A DNA stretch of 64,000 nucleotides from Streptococcus sp. NPS 308 (GCF_002355895.1 NZ_AP017652.1:1645001-1709000), one strand, 5' to 3'; shown: positions 28,801 through 41,921, counted from the stretch's first letter. Program-made: numbers and translations. The notes: a model not told the origin generated them from the sequence alone.

Positions 28801-29529
28801 CAACATTGGACGAAGGTCTGGTGGAATAACTGGAAGGATGTTGAGAATCATCCATTCAGGTTTGTTTCCAGACTTGTAAAAGGCATCCAAAACATCCAAA
28901 CGACGGATGGCTTTGACACGTTTTTGTCCAGTAGCTGTTTTCAACTCTTCTTTGAGTGCCGCAATTTCTTTTTCAAGATCTACTTGTTTCAAGAGGTCTT
29001 GGATAGCTTCGGCACCCATCTTGGCAACGAATGATCCATAACCATACTCACGCAAGCGCTCACGGTATTCACGCTCTGTCATGATTGACTTGTGCTCAAG
29101 TGGTGTATCCTTCGGATCAATCACCACATAAGCCGCAAAGTAGATCACTTCCTCGAGGGCACGAGGGCTCATATCAAGGGTCAAGCCCATACGGCTTGGA
29201 ATCCCCTTGAAGTACCAGATGTGAGATACAGGAGCTTTCAACTCGATGTGCCCCATACGCTCACGACGAACTTTTGTACGCGTTACTTCAACCCCACAGC
29301 GGTCACAAACAATCCCTCTGTAACGAATGCGTTTGTACTTGCCACAAGCACATTCCCAGTCTTTTGTAGGACCAAAGATCACTTCGTCAAAGAGTCCTTC
29401 ACGTTCTGGTTTCAAGGTACGGTAATTGATTGTTTCAGGTTTTTTGACTTCTCCATAAGACCATGAACGGACTTTGCTTGGAGAAGCTAGGGTGATTTGC
29501 ATACTTTTAAAACGATTTACATCAACCAC
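25864..29529 (-). CDS. rpoC: RNA polymerase beta' subunit
   Basis: A 1,221-residue beta' subunit. The N-terminal zinc site [20 protein letters not shown] lies at about residues 60-80, the catalytic Mg-binding NADFDGD near 449, and the second zinc cluster [13 protein letters not shown] in the C-terminal part. It forms the catalytic core with RpoB. It starts 32 bp after rpoB on the same transcript. Start [17 protein letters not shown] agrees with the family. Confidence 0.98.
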   Translation of the reverse strand: MVDVNRFKSMQITLASPSKVRSWSYGEVKKPETINYRTLKPEREGLFDEVIFGPTKDWECACGKYKRIRYRGIVCDRCGVEVTRTKVRRERMGHIELKAPVSHIWYFKGIPSRMGLTLDMSPRALEEVIYFAAYVVIDPKDTPLEHKSIMTEREYRERLREYGYGSFVAKMGAEAIQDLLKQVDLEKEIAALKEELKTATGQKRVKAIRRLDVLDAFYKSGNKPEWMILNILPVIPPDLRPMLQLDGGRFASSDLNDLYRRVINRNNRLARLLELNAPGIIVQNEKRMLQEAVDALIDNGRRGRPITGPGSRPLKSLSHMLKGKQGRFRQNLLGKRVDFSGRSVIAVGPTLKMYQCGVPREMAIELFKPFVMREIVARDIVQNVKAAKRLVERGDERIWDILEEVIKEHPVLLNRAPTLHRLGIQAFEPVLIDGKALRLHPLVCEAYNADFDGDQMAIHVPLSEEAQAEARILMLAAEHILNPKDGKPVVTPSQDMVLGNYYLTMEEAGREGEGMVFKDRDEAVMAYRNGYVHLHSRVGIATDSLNKPWTEEQKHKVLLTTVGKILFNDIMPEGLPYLQEPTNANLTEGVPDKYFLPLGGNIKEAISKLEINAPFKKKNLGNIIAEIFKRFRTTETSALLDRMKNLGYHHSTLAGLTVGIADIPVVEDKAEIIEESHKRVEQITKQFRRGMITDDERYNAVTAEWRAAREKLEKRLVANQDPKNPIVMMMDSGARGNISNFSQLAGMRGLMAAPNGRIMELPILSNFREGLSVLEMFFSTHGARKGMTDTALKTADSGYLTRRLVDVAQDVIIREDDCGTDRGLLIRSIAEGKEMIESLEERLNGRYTKKTVKHPETGAVIIGPNELITEDKAREIVNAGVEEVTIRSVFTCNTRHGVCRHCYGINLATGDAVEVGEAVGTIAAQSIGEPGTQLTMRTFHTGGVASNTDITQGLPRVQEIFEARNPKGEAVITEVKGQVTAIEEDASTRTKKVFVKGETGEGEYVVPFTARMRVEVGDQVSRGAALTEGSIQPKRLLAVRDVLSVETYLLGEVQKVYRSQGVEIGDKHIEVMVRQMIRKVRVMDPGDTDLLMGTLMDINDFTDANKDVLIAGGVPATGRPVLMGITKASLETNSFLSAASFQETTRVLTDAAIRGKKDHLLGLKENVIIGKIIPAGTGMARYRNLEPQAINEAAYLAPEQEETELAPVEEAVEIQVEETVE

Positions 29530-29561
29530 TATTTCTTCCCTTTCTATTTTAAGTGAACTGC

Positions 29562-33173
<3,612 letters not shown>

Positions 33174-33200
33174 GATGATTCTCCTTTGTAAATAAATTCC

Positions 33201-33220
33201 AAGCCTGCTTCATCAGGCTT
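33201..33220 (-). promoter_or_regulatory. Second hairpin of the rpoB leader
   Basis: AAGCCTG/CAGGCTT, a 7-bp stem with a 6-nt loop, lies ~28 nt before the rpoB start, close upstream of the ribosome site. On the minus strand it is not followed by a T run, so it is not a terminator in the rpoB direction. Confidence 0.45.
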
Positions 33221-33333
33221 TTCTAATCGTCAAATGGTTGTTAAACCCCTATCACCATGTCCTTTTGGATAATTTTCAGAATTTTTAAATTTCTGTTACA
33301 AAGACTCAAAAAAACGAAAAAAAGCACAAAAAG

Positions 33334-33371
33334 AGCAGCTAAATCTGACTTTTTCAGAAGATTTAACTGCT
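33334..33371 (-). terminator. Intrinsic terminator in the rpoB leader (possible attenuator)
   Basis: On the minus strand AGCAGTTAAATCT and AGATTTAGCTGCT form a 13-bp stem with one U-G pair and a 12-nt loop, followed by CTTTTTGTGCTTTTTTT. It lies between the rpoB promoter and rpoB. No minus-strand gene is upstream that it could terminate. Confidence 0.65.
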
Positions 33372-33426
33372 GTGAGTCCTGTCTGGACAATATTTCAGAC
33401 AAAACCTACGACAAATGATTACTCAT

Positions 33427-33455
33427 ATTATACTTTATTTAGCCAGATTTTTCAA
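33427..33455 (-). promoter_or_regulatory. rpoBC promoter
   Basis: A minus-strand -35 TTGAAA (33450-33455), a 17-bp spacer and -10 TATAAT (33427-33432), giving a leader of roughly 245 nt. Confidence 0.75.
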
Positions 33456-33545
33456 GATTTTTTTACTATTTTTTAAACAATCTTTTCCTATAAAATGCTT
33501 TAACTTTTCAAAAGAATGAAGCATAAAATTTTCTCTCAAAAACTA

Positions 33546-33583
33546 GGAAAACGCTTGCATAAATGTTTACCTCATGCTATACT
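33546..33583 (+). promoter_or_regulatory. spuA promoter overlapped by a cre site
   Basis: -35 TTGCAT (33555-33560), a 17-bp spacer and extended -10 TGCTATACT (TATACT at 33578-33583). GGAAAACGCTTGCA (33546-33559) resembles the catabolite-responsive element, with a mismatch at the first T and one in the W run, and covers the -35. CcpA repression when glucose is present would fit a starch-degrading enzyme. Confidence 0.65.
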
Positions 33584-33614
33584 GATAGGGAATAACTACA
33601 CAAGGAGAATTGTG

Positions 33615-36600
33615 ATGAAAAAGAACCCATCTCAAACTGAGAAAAAAATGGTTTACGGTATTCGTTCCTTGAAAAATGGAACAGGCTCTGTCCTTATCGG
33701 TGCCAGCATTGTCCTGCTTTCTGCTGCAATGCCAACCATTTCGGCTAACGAAAACCTTCCTCAAGCTCAGGAAAATACTAGTGCTGTGGCTAAGGCTCCT
33801 ACCGAGACTGAAGCAAGTCAAACACAAGACCAAAGCCCAGTTTCTGAGGAAAATAATGCAAACGCTTCCCTTGACACTAAAAAGGAAGCCCCCGCAACTG
33901 ACGCTGCTCTAGCAGCTGAAACACCTAAAAAAGAAGAAGCTACTACAAGCCAGCCCAACAGCAAGGAAGAGAAAGTAGATACTGGCACTTCGACGCCAAA
34001 TTCTGATCAAAAACCACAAGCAGACACTAGTTCTGAAGAACCCATCGCAGACAACCACTTCCGCATCCATGTGAAAAAACTCCCTGAAGAAAACAAAGAT
34101 TCTCAAGGCCTTTGGACTTGGGACGATGTTGAAAAGCCGTCTGAAAACTGGCCAAATGGAGCCAAGTCCTTCAAGGATGCCAAGCAAGATGACTACGGCT
34201 ATTACCTCGATGTCAAACTCAAAAATGAGCAAGCCAAGAAGATCAGCTTCCTTATCAACAATACCAAGGGGGATAACCTGACAGGGGACCGTTCAGTAGA
34301 GCGCCTTTCTCCAAAAATGAACGAGGCTTGGCTAGATGAAAACTATAAGGTATACAACTACCGTCCTCAGCCAGCGGGAACAGTCCGTGTCAACTACTAC
34401 CGTACCGACGGAAACTATGACAAGAAATCACTCTGGTATTGGGGCGATGTCAAGAATCCAAGTAGCGGAGAATGGCCTGACGGGACAGACTTTACTGCAA
34501 CTGGAAAATATGGCCGTTACATTGATATCCCACTCAATGAAGCCGCAAGAGAATTTGGATTTTTATTACTAGACGAAAGCAAGAAAGGCGATGATGTGAA
34601 AATCAGAAAAGAAGATTATAAATTCACTGATCTAAAAAATCACAGTCAAATCTTCCTCAAAGATGATGACGAAACCATCTACACCAACCCTTACTATGTA
34701 CACGATATTCGCATGACTGGTGCCCAACATGTGGCTAAGTCTCGTATCGAAAGCAGTTTTTCTACCCTTGTTGGAGCTAAGAAAGACGATATCCTTAAAC
34801 GCTCTAATATCACTGATCATCAAGGGAACAAAGTAACCATTACTGATATCAAGGTTGATGAAGCAGGTAAAAAAGTGACCTACATCGGAGACTTCTCTGA
34901 CACCCAACACCCTTACACAGTCAGCTACGATTCAGACCGCTTTACGACACGTTCAAGCTGGCGCCTCAAGGATGAGACCTACAGTTACGACGGTCCACTC
35001 GGTGCAACCCTAAAAGAAGATGGCAAGCGTGTTGACCTCACCCTCTGGTCTCCAAGTGCTGATAAGGTTTCCGTTGTTGTCTATGACAAGAAAGATCCTG
35101 AAAAGGTAGTTGGAACTGTCGCCCTTGAAAAAGGAGAAAAAGGAACCTGGAAACAAACTCTGGATGCAAACTCTGGTCTCGGTATCAGCAACTACACTGG
35201 CTACTACTACCACTACCAGATCGAGCGCCAAGGTAAAACTGTCCTCGTTCTTGATCCTTATGCCAAATCACTAGCAGCCTGGAACAGCGACCTTGCAAAA
35301 ACAGACGCTGCCCATAAAGTCGCTAAAGCCGCCTTTGTTGACCCAGCCAAACTAGGCCCACAAGACTTGACCTACGGGAAGATTCGCAACTTCAAATCGC
35401 GCGAAGATGCTGTCATCTATGAAGCCCATGTTCGTGACTTCACCTCAGATCCTGCCATCGCAAAAGACTTGACCAAGCCATTTGGTACCTTTGAAGCCTT
35501 TATCGAAAAACTGGACTATCTCAAAGACTTGGGTGTGACCCACATCCAGCTCCTTCCAGTCTTGTCCTACTACTTTGTCAATGAATTGAAAAACCAAGAA
35601 CGCTTGTCTGCCCATGCTTCAAGCAACAGCAACTACAACTGGGGATATGACCCTCAAAACTACTTCTCCTTGACTGGTATGTACTCAAGCGATCCTAAGG
35701 ATCCAGAAAAACGTATCGCAGAATTCAAAAACCTCATCAACGAAATCCACAAACGTGGCATGGGTGCCATCTTGGATGTGGTCTACAACCATACTGCAAA
35801 TGTTGACATTTTTGAGGATATTGAGCCAAACTACTATCACTTTATGGACGCAGACGGAACTCCACGTACTAGCTTTGGAGGCGGCCGTTTGGGAACTACC
35901 CACTACATGTCTAAACGTGTCTTGGTAGACTCTATCAAGTATCTGGTTGAAACCTACAAGGTGGATGGTTTCCGCTTCGATATGATGGGTGACCACGATG
36001 CAGCTTCTATTGAAGAAGCTTACAAGGCTGCACGCGCCCTCAATCCAAACCTCATCATGCTGGGTGAAGGTTGGAGAACCTATGCTGGTGACGAAAACAT
36101 GCCTACCAAGCCTGCTGACCAAGATTGGATGAAACATACCGATACTGTCGCTGTCTTTTCAGACGACATCCGCAACAACCTCAAGTCTGGCTATCCAAAC
36201 GAAGGCCAACCTGCCTTTATCACAGGTGGCAAACGAGATATCAATACCATCTTTAAAAATCTCATTGCCCAACCAACCAACTTTGAAGCAGACAACCCTG
36301 GAGATGTTATCCAGTATATCGCAGCCCATGATAACTTGACCCTCTTTGACATCATTGCCCAGTCTATCAAAAAAGACCCAAGCAAGGCTGAAAACTACGC
36401 TGAGATCCATCGTCGTTTGCGACTTGGAAACCTCATGGTCTTGACTGCTCAAGGAACTCCGTTTATCCACTCTGGGCAGGAATATGGACGTACCAAACAA
36501 TTCCTTGATCCAGCCTATAAGACTCCTGTTCCTGAAGATAAGGTTCCAAACAAGTCTCACTTGTTGCGCGACAAGGACGGCAAGCCATTTGTCTATCCTT

Positions 36601-37325
36601 ACTTTATCCATGACTCTTACGACTCTAGTGATGCTGTCAACAAGTTTGATTGGACCAAGGCAACAGATGGTAAAGCTTTCCCTGAAAATGTCAAGAGCCG
36701 TAACTATATGAAAGGTTTGATCGCCCTTCGTCAATCGACAGATGCCTTCCGACTCAAGAGTCTGCAAGATATCAAAGAGCGCGTCCACCTCATCACTGTC
36801 CCAGGACAAAATGGCGTTGAAAAAGAAGATGTGGTGATCGGCTACCAAATCACTGCTCCAAACGGTGATGTCTACGCTGTCTTTGTCAATGCGGATGACA
36901 AGGCTCGTGAATTCAACTTGGGGACTGCCTTTGCTCACTTGAGAAAAGCCGAAGTCCTCGCTGATGAAAACCAAGCCGGACCAGTAGGAATCGCTAAACC
37001 TCAAGGTCTCGAATGGACTGAAAAAGGCTTGAAATTGAACGCTCTCACTGCCGTTGTTCTCCGCTTGTCTCAAGGTGGTTCCATTGTCGCCCCAGCTGTG
37101 GAAGAAAAACCAGAATTTGATCTTTCTAGCTTGGAAATCCAACAAGACCAAGCCCAAAACCTAGTAGCAAATCCTGACTCTCAAGAAACTGCTACAGAGG
37201 CTCTTGCTCAAAAAGTCCTTCCAAACACAGGTACTGAGAGCAAATCCCTTCTTGCCCTTGCTGGATTCAGTATCCTTGCCCTTCTCGGACTTGGATGGTT
37301 GATAAAAAACAAGAAAAAGAAATAG
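33615..37325 (+). CDS. spuA: Cell-wall-anchored pullulanase (SpuA)
   Basis: A 1,236-residue surface enzyme that cuts alpha-1,6 bonds in pullulan and glycogen-type glucans. A YSIRK-type signal (YGIRSLKNGTGSVLIGAS) is followed by a Pro/Glu/Ala-rich spacer. Two CBM41-type glucan-binding modules with LWTWDD and LWYWGD cores lie near residues 148-250 and 255-355. The GH13 catalytic domain has YNWGYDP (~673), DVVYNHT (~719), GFRFDMMGDHD with the nucleophile Asp (~785), LGEGW with the acid/base Glu (~816) and AAHDN (~905). LPNTG at 1202-1206, a hydrophobic stretch and KNKKKK complete the sortase signal. Start at 33615 follows AAGGAGAATTGTG; a longer frame has no signal peptide layout. Confidence 0.96.
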   Translation: MKKNPSQTEKKMVYGIRSLKNGTGSVLIGASIVLLSAAMPTISANENLPQAQENTSAVAKAPTETEASQTQDQSPVSEENNANASLDTKKEAPATDAALAAETPKKEEATTSQPNSKEEKVDTGTSTPNSDQKPQADTSSEEPIADNHFRIHVKKLPEENKDSQGLWTWDDVEKPSENWPNGAKSFKDAKQDDYGYYLDVKLKNEQAKKISFLINNTKGDNLTGDRSVERLSPKMNEAWLDENYKVYNYRPQPAGTVRVNYYRTDGNYDKKSLWYWGDVKNPSSGEWPDGTDFTATGKYGRYIDIPLNEAAREFGFLLLDESKKGDDVKIRKEDYKFTDLKNHSQIFLKDDDETIYTNPYYVHDIRMTGAQHVAKSRIESSFSTLVGAKKDDILKRSNITDHQGNKVTITDIKVDEAGKKVTYIGDFSDTQHPYTVSYDSDRFTTRSSWRLKDETYSYDGPLGATLKEDGKRVDLTLWSPSADKVSVVVYDKKDPEKVVGTVALEKGEKGTWKQTLDANSGLGISNYTGYYYHYQIERQGKTVLVLDPYAKSLAAWNSDLAKTDAAHKVAKAAFVDPAKLGPQDLTYGKIRNFKSREDAVIYEAHVRDFTSDPAIAKDLTKPFGTFEAFIEKLDYLKDLGVTHIQLLPVLSYYFVNELKNQERLSAHASSNSNYNWGYDPQNYFSLTGMYSSDPKDPEKRIAEFKNLINEIHKRGMGAILDVVYNHTANVDIFEDIEPNYYHFMDADGTPRTSFGGGRLGTTHYMSKRVLVDSIKYLVETYKVDGFRFDMMGDHDAASIEEAYKAARALNPNLIMLGEGWRTYAGDENMPTKPADQDWMKHTDTVAVFSDDIRNNLKSGYPNEGQPAFITGGKRDINTIFKNLIAQPTNFEADNPGDVIQYIAAHDNLTLFDIIAQSIKKDPSKAENYAEIHRRLRLGNLMVLTAQGTPFIHSGQEYGRTKQFLDPAYKTPVPEDKVPNKSHLLRDKDGKPFVYPYFIHDSYDSSDAVNKFDWTKATDGKAFPENVKSRNYMKGLIALRQSTDAFRLKSLQDIKERVHLITVPGQNGVEKEDVVIGYQITAPNGDVYAVFVNADDKAREFNLGTAFAHLRKAEVLADENQAGPVGIAKPQGLEWTEKGLKLNALTAVVLRLSQGGSIVAPAVEEKPEFDLSSLEIQQDQAQNLVANPDSQETATEALAQKVLPNTGTESKSLLALAGFSILALLGLGWLIKNKKKK

Positions 37326-37428
37326 CACTCAATGAAAATCAAAGAGTAAACTAGGAAGCTAGCCGCAGGCTTTACTTGAGTACGGCAAGGCGAAGCTGAC
37401 GTGGTTTAAAGAGATTTTCGAAGAGTAT
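37326..37428. repeat. BOX element (boxA-boxC type, no boxB)
   Basis: The 103-bp segment begins CACTCAATGAAAATC, and its right part TACGGCAAGGCGAAGCTGAC matches the conserved boxA sequence used in BOX typing; it ends GATTTTCGAAGAGTAT. It starts at the base after the spuA stop codon. Confidence 0.85.
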
Positions 37429-37450
37429 AAACTAGCCCTCCTATAGAGAA

Positions 37451-37497
37451 AACACCCCATGGTCAGAAGAATCTTCTAGTCATGGGGTGTTGTTTTT
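37451..37497. terminator. Terminator between spuA and the convergent membrane-protein gene
   Basis: AACACCCCATG/CATGGGGTGTT, 11 bp, with a second inner pairing, followed by GTTTTTT on the plus strand. Confidence 0.8.
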
Positions 37498-37553
37498 TAT
37501 ATTTATCAATCTTTACCCAGCATAATAGGGAAAAACTTTTCGAAATCTATGAA

Positions 37554-38060
37554 TTACTCAACTATCAGTTCCTGGTCTTTCAAAGTCAACTTCGAGTTTT
37601 CTGTCAATTCTGTTTGTTCAAAAGTGTAAATCGTCTCACCCTTTGTATTAATCATGTACCAGGCTTGGTCTTTACGGACAACCAGGGCAAGCTCCGTACT
37701 ATTTGTGTCCTCGTTTTTGACAGTCAAAGGAAAGGCCTTGTCCACACCATCCAGAGCTACTTTCTCACCAGTTTTTAATTCTACTAGGTAGTGTACTCCA
37801 TCCTTGGTACCAAAACTGTAGTCTCCATTAATCTTTGTGTGGCTATCGTAGTCTTTCATTTGAATGGAAGATCTATCTATACCTTCAAATGCCTTTTTAA
37901 AGTGTTCTCTCTGCTCTTCAGCTTTCTTTTGATCTTGAGACTGAACCGTCTCCTGCACCGCAGCAATCCGTTCCAGGTTTTGCTTTTTCGCTTGTCTCGC
38001 CTGATGGATCAAGACCGTACGTATCAAGAAAGAACTAGACAAGACGATACCAATCAGCAT
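37554..38060 (-). CDS. Signal-anchored small protein, probably frameshifted at its start
   Basis: The readable frame gives 168 residues: a hydrophobic N-terminal anchor, a charged coiled-coil-like segment (KKQNLERIAAVQETVQSQDQKKAEEQREHFKKAF region) and a small extracellular domain with repeated beta-strand patterns. I do not recognise the family. The ATG at 38060 has no ribosome site. A better start lies at 38086 behind AAGGAGAAGAAA, but its frame ends after 10 codons because the A tract has 7 A where 8 would join the frames (MKKKKNIIAMLIG). It may be off, miscalled or phase-variable. Confidence 0.6.
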   Translation of the reverse strand: MLIGIVLSSSFLIRTVLIHQARQAKKQNLERIAAVQETVQSQDQKKAEEQREHFKKAFEGIDRSSIQMKDYDSHTKINGDYSFGTKDGVHYLVELKTGEKVALDGVDKAFPLTVKNEDTNSTELALVVRKDQAWYMINTKGETIYTFEQTELTENSKLTLKDQELIVE

Positions 38061-38070
38061 AGCAATAATA

Positions 38071-38086
38071 TTTTTTTCTTCTTCAT
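38071..38086 (-). other. Poly-A tract and orphan start codon upstream of the 37554-38060 frame
   Basis: Start ATG at 38084-38086, preceded by AAGGAG. A run of 7 A on the minus strand (38071-38077) follows two Lys codons. The frame from this ATG meets TGA at 38054-38056. Confidence 0.7.
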
Positions 38087-38157
38087 TTTCTTCTCCTTAT
38101 AAAAACTGCCTTCGGAACATAAGGATTCCTATCTCAAGTATAACAAGGAAGAGCAAA

Positions 38158-38180
38158 AAAGTCTAGGAAGACTAGACTTT
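38158..38180 (-). terminator. glmS terminator
   Basis: AAAGTCTAG/CTAGACTTT, 9 bp with a 5-nt loop, followed by TTTGCTC; directly after the glmS stop. Confidence 0.7.
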
Positions 38181-38186
38181 CTTAGC

Positions 38187-39995
38187 TTATTCTACTGTTA
38201 CTGACTTGGCAAGGTTACGTGGTTTGTCCACATCGAGGCCACGGTGTAGCGTTGCGAAGTACGCAACCAATTGAGTTGGCACGACCATTGAGATTGGTGA
38301 GAGGTAAGGATGGACGGTCGTAAGGACGATATCGTCTGTCTCTTTAGCAACATTTTCTTCTGCAATAGTGAGAACCTTAGCACCACGGGCTGCGACCTCT
38401 TGGATATTTCCACGAGTGTGGTTAGCAAGGACTGGATCTGACAAGAGGGCCAAAACAGGAGTTCCCTCTTCAATCAAGGCAATGGTTCCATGCTTGAGTT
38501 CTCCTGCCGCAAAGCCTTCACACTGTATGTAAGAAATCTCTTTGAGTTTGAGACTGGCTTCCATGGCTACGTAGTAATCTTGACCACGTCCGATGTAAAA
38601 GGCGTTGCGAGTTGTTTCAAGAAGGTCGCGAACCTTGGCATCAATGGTTTCTTTCTCAGAAAGAGTTGATTCGATAGACTGAGCTACGATTGACAACTCA
38701 TGAACCAGGTCAAAGTCTTGGGCTTTGGCATTGCCATTTACTTCTCCGACAGCTTTTGCAAGGAAGGCAAGGGCTGCGATTTGTGCTGTGTAGGCCTTGG
38801 TTGATGCTACAGCAATTTCAGGACCCGCGTGAAGGAGCATGGTATGGTTGGCTTCACGTGAAAGTGTTGAACCTGGCACGTTTGTCACTGTCAAGCTTGG
38901 AATGCCCAATTCATTAGCTTTGACCAAAACTTGACGGCTGTCAGCTGTTTCACCAGACTGGCTGATAAAGATGAAGAGTGGTTTCTTGCTGAGAAGTGGC
39001 ATACCGTAGCCCCACTCAGATGAAATTCCAAGTTCAACAGGTGTATCCGTCAATTCTTCCAGCATCTTCTTAGAAGCAAAGCCTGCGTGGTAAGATGTCC
39101 CAGCTGCAAGGATGTAAATGCGGTCTGCATCTTGAACAGCCTTGATGATAGCTGGGTCAACCACTACTTGACCTGCCTCATCTGTGTAGGCTTGGATGAG
39201 TTTACGCATCACCGTTGGTTGCTCATCGATTTCCTTGAGCATGTAGTAAGGATAAGTCCCCTTACCGATATCTGACAAGTCTAGCTCAGCAGTGTAGCTA
39301 GCACGCTCACGGCGATTACCATCATAGTCTTGAACTTCAACACTATCAGCCTTGACGATTACCAACTCTTGGTCATGAATTTCCATGTATTGGTTGGTTT
39401 CACGAATCATAGCCATAGCATCGGAGCAGACCATGTTATAGCCTTCCCCAAGACCAATCAAAAGTGGAGATTTGTTCTTAGCGACATAGATGACATCTGG
39501 ATTTTCAGAGTCAATCAAGGCAAAGGCATAAGAACCACGGATGATGTGAAGGGCTTTTTTGAAGGCTTCAAGAACTGAGAGACCGTCTTCTTCGGCAAAT
39601 TTTCCAATCAAGTGCACTGCGATTTCCGTATCTGTTTGCCCCTTGAAGTGGTGACCTGCGAGGTATTTTTCCTTAATTTCAAGGTAGTTCTCAATCACTC
39701 CATTGTGGACCAAGACAAAACGTCCAGTCTCCGAGCGATGTGGGTGAGCGTTATCTTCCGTTGGTTTACCATGAGTCGCCCAACGCGTATGTCCGATACC
39801 AGTTGTTCCCTCAACGCCAGTAGTTTTAGCAGACAATTCTGAGATCCGGCCTACAGCCTTGACTAGGTGATTTTCAGCACCACCTAGGACAAAAATCCCC
39901 GCAGAATCATAGCCACGGTATTCGAGCTTTTCAAGCCCTTGAATCAAAATATCAGTTGCATTTGTGTTTCCAACAACACCAACAATTCCACACAT
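38187..39995 (-). CDS. glmS: Glutamine-fructose-6-phosphate aminotransferase
   Basis: A 602-residue enzyme. The N-terminal glutaminase has Cys2 as nucleophile ([10 protein letters not shown]), and the two SIS isomerase domains show SQSGETADS and the C-terminal [12 protein letters not shown]. It makes glucosamine-6-phosphate, the entry to peptidoglycan and other amino-sugar polymers. Its promoter carries paired 12-bp operator-like repeats, suggesting control by a GntR-type amino-sugar regulator such as NagR. No GlmS-ribozyme-like structure is evident in the short leader. Confidence 0.97.
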   Translation of the reverse strand: MCGIVGVVGNTNATDILIQGLEKLEYRGYDSAGIFVLGGAENHLVKAVGRISELSAKTTGVEGTTGIGHTRWATHGKPTEDNAHPHRSETGRFVLVHNGVIENYLEIKEKYLAGHHFKGQTDTEIAVHLIGKFAEEDGLSVLEAFKKALHIIRGSYAFALIDSENPDVIYVAKNKSPLLIGLGEGYNMVCSDAMAMIRETNQYMEIHDQELVIVKADSVEVQDYDGNRRERASYTAELDLSDIGKGTYPYYMLKEIDEQPTVMRKLIQAYTDEAGQVVVDPAIIKAVQDADRIYILAAGTSYHAGFASKKMLEELTDTPVELGISSEWGYGMPLLSKKPLFIFISQSGETADSRQVLVKANELGIPSLTVTNVPGSTLSREANHTMLLHAGPEIAVASTKAYTAQIAALAFLAKAVGEVNGNAKAQDFDLVHELSIVAQSIESTLSEKETIDAKVRDLLETTRNAFYIGRGQDYYVAMEASLKLKEISYIQCEGFAAGELKHGTIALIEEGTPVLALLSDPVLANHTRGNIQEVAARGAKVLTIAEENVAKETDDIVLTTVHPYLSPISMVVPTQLVAYFATLHRGLDVDKPRNLAKSVTVE

Positions 39996-40032
39996 AGTAT
40001 ATACGACACAGACTAGCTGTGCTTTCTCCTTA

Positions 40033-40123
40033 AATTGGTATAGTCTGATTTCCCTTTTACAGAATCAGCAAAAACAGTATATACTTGTTTTTCTCACTTG
40101 TCAAGAATAAAAATTGGTATAGT
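40033..40123 (-). promoter_or_regulatory. glmS promoter flanked by two operator copies
   Basis: The minus-strand promoter is -35 TTGACA (40099-40104), 17 bp, -10 TATACT (40076-40081). AATTGGTATAGT occurs exactly at 40033-40044 and 40112-40123, one about 30 bp downstream of the -10 and one just upstream of the -35. The sequence resembles NagR/YvoA (GntR family) operators of amino-sugar genes. Confidence 0.7.
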
Positions 40124-40209
40124 TTTCTATCTGGTATTTTATCAAGATTTCACTTGATACCTGGCAAGTCAGCATCAATTACTTATAATGAATAGAGGAG
40201 GTATTTGCC

Positions 40210-40459
40210 ATGTGGTTTTTCTTCGCACTTTTATCTTCTCTTCCCATCTTGTCTGATTTTCCCCATGGGCGCCTCCTGGCTCTGCTATTACAAGGCCTTG
40301 CAGATGGGCAATGCAACTGAGGTATCTGCTGTCGATAAATTCAGTCTCGTCCTTACCCTCGTTCTAGCCTTTTTCTTCCTACAGGATGTCCTGACGTTTA
40401 AAACAATTATCGGCTGTCTCTTGATTACGATTGGGAGCTTGGTGATGATCTTAGAATAA
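40210..40459 (+). pseudogene. Broken EamA/DMT-family transporter
   Basis: A normal start (ATG at 40210 behind GAGGAGG) reads MWFFFALLSS, the usual start of a small-drug/metabolite transporter. The frame is lost and stops after 36 codons. In another frame the C-terminal end of the same family appears (GASWLCYYKALQMGNATEVSAVDKFS, then ILE at the stop). About two thirds of the expected length between the two parts is gone. Presumably non-functional. Confidence 0.8.
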
Positions 40460-40488
40460 AAAGTGAGATGAGGATCATCTCACTTTTT
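40458..40488. terminator. Bidirectional terminator
   Basis: AAAAAGTGAGATGA/TCATCTCACTTTTT, a perfect 14-bp stem with a 3-nt loop, between the EamA remnant and the convergent GH1 gene. Confidence 0.85.
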
Positions 40489-40492
40489 ATTC

Positions 40493-41872
40493 TTAAAATC
40501 CATTATTGTCACTAAGCTCTTTGAACCAGTGACCCGATTTCTTCAGGCGACGTTCCTGCGTTTCCAAATCAAGCTCAACCAAACCATAGCGGTTCTTGTA
40601 GCTATTGAGCCATGACCAGCAATCGATAAAGGTCCAAATCAAGTAGCCCTTACAGTTAGCACCGTCTTCAATGGCGCGATGAAGCTCAGCAAGATGCCCT
40701 TTGACAAAGTCAATACGATAGTCGTCCTGAATCATGTCATTCTCACGGAATTTATCTTCACCTTCAACACCCATGCCATTCTCTGTCAGCATCCACTCGA
40801 TATTGCCATAATTTTCCTTGATATTTTGAGAGATATGGTAAATCCCTTGCTCATAGATTTCCCAACCACGGTGAGGATTGATTTTGCGACCGGGCATGAC
40901 ATAAGGCTCATAGAAATGCTCTGGCAAGAGGGGACTGTCAGGATGTTTAGCAAAACGTGGGGCCATGACGCGTAAAGGTTGGTAGTAGTTGACTCCAAGA
41001 AAGTCCACTGTATGTTCACGAATGAGGTCCAACTCTTCTGCTGTAGAATCTGGCAGCAAATCATGCCCAGCTAAAATCTCCACCAATTCTTCTGGATAAG
41101 TTCCCAAGACAGATGGATCTAGGAAAGACTGGGCTTGAAAGAGATCCGCAATACGAGCGGCTTTCACATCCGCAGGATGTTGGCTACGTGGGTAGGCTGG
41201 TGTCAAGTTGAGGACAATCCCAATCTTAGAATCAGGCAGAACCTCATGACAAGCCTTCACCGCAAGACTACTAGCCAGTTGTGTATTATAAGCTACCTGA
41301 ACCGCCGCTTTGGCATCCACCTTGTGAGGATAGTGGGCATCATAAAAATAGCCAAACTCCACAGGAACAATCGGCTCATTGAAGGTAATCCATTGGTCCA
41401 CCAAGTCACCATAGGTCTCAAAACAGAAACGAGCATAGTCTTCGTAGGCCTTAATGGTCGCCTTATTTTCCCAACCATCCCCATCTTCTTGTAGGGCAAA
41501 AGGCAGGTCAAAGTGATAGAGATTGACTAAGAGACGAATCCCCTTGGCCTTAATGGCTTCAAAGACCTGACGGTAGAAAGCCACACCTTGAGGATTGACT
41601 TCTCCACGACCTTGCGGGAAAATACGAGACCACTGGATAGAAGTACGAAAGGCTGTATGCCCAGTCTCTACCAAAAGCTCAATATCCTTTTCCCAGTTTT
41701 CATAGAAGGTCGATGTTTTATCAGGTCCAATCCCATTGTAGTAGCGATTGGGTTCCACCTGATACCAATAATCCCAGAGATTGTCCCCCTTGCCGTCACC
41801 TGGCACTCGTCCTTCTGTCTGTGGTCCAGAAGTGGAGGAACCCCAGACAAAATCCTTTGGAAATTTTAACAT
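40493..41872 (-). CDS. Glycoside hydrolase family 1 (probable 6-phospho-beta-glucosidase)
   Basis: A 459-residue GH1 enzyme with the acid/base Glu in TFNEPI (~165) and the nucleophile Glu in LTENGMG (~366), and the N-terminal FPKDFVWGSSTSGPQTEG. GH1 enzymes of streptococci usually cleave PTS-imported phospho-beta-glucosides, but no PTS genes are adjacent and the phosphate-binding loop was not verified, so the phospho specificity is inferred. Start MLKFPKDF at 41872 follows AAGAGG; a longer frame is unlikely. It lies between proS and glmS, as in pneumococcus. Confidence 0.88.
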   Translation of the reverse strand: MLKFPKDFVWGSSTSGPQTEGRVPGDGKGDNLWDYWYQVEPNRYYNGIGPDKTSTFYENWEKDIELLVETGHTAFRTSIQWSRIFPQGRGEVNPQGVAFYRQVFEAIKAKGIRLLVNLYHFDLPFALQEDGDGWENKATIKAYEDYARFCFETYGDLVDQWITFNEPIVPVEFGYFYDAHYPHKVDAKAAVQVAYNTQLASSLAVKACHEVLPDSKIGIVLNLTPAYPRSQHPADVKAARIADLFQAQSFLDPSVLGTYPEELVEILAGHDLLPDSTAEELDLIREHTVDFLGVNYYQPLRVMAPRFAKHPDSPLLPEHFYEPYVMPGRKINPHRGWEIYEQGIYHISQNIKENYGNIEWMLTENGMGVEGEDKFRENDMIQDDYRIDFVKGHLAELHRAIEDGANCKGYLIWTFIDCWSWLNSYKNRYGLVELDLETQERRLKKSGHWFKELSDNNGF

Positions 41873-41921
41873 ACTTATACCTCTTAACTTGATGATGTAT
41901 TCTTCACTCTCATTATATAGA

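Noticed and set aside
36159..37157. A 332-codon minus-strand frame opposite spuA
   Set aside because: It is antisense to the GH13 C-terminal region, has no promoter or ribosome site, and mirrors spuA codon bias.
39996..40075. glmS ribozyme riboswitch
   Set aside because: The glmS leader is only about 70 nt and lacks the pseudoknotted ribozyme core; operator-type repeats are seen instead.
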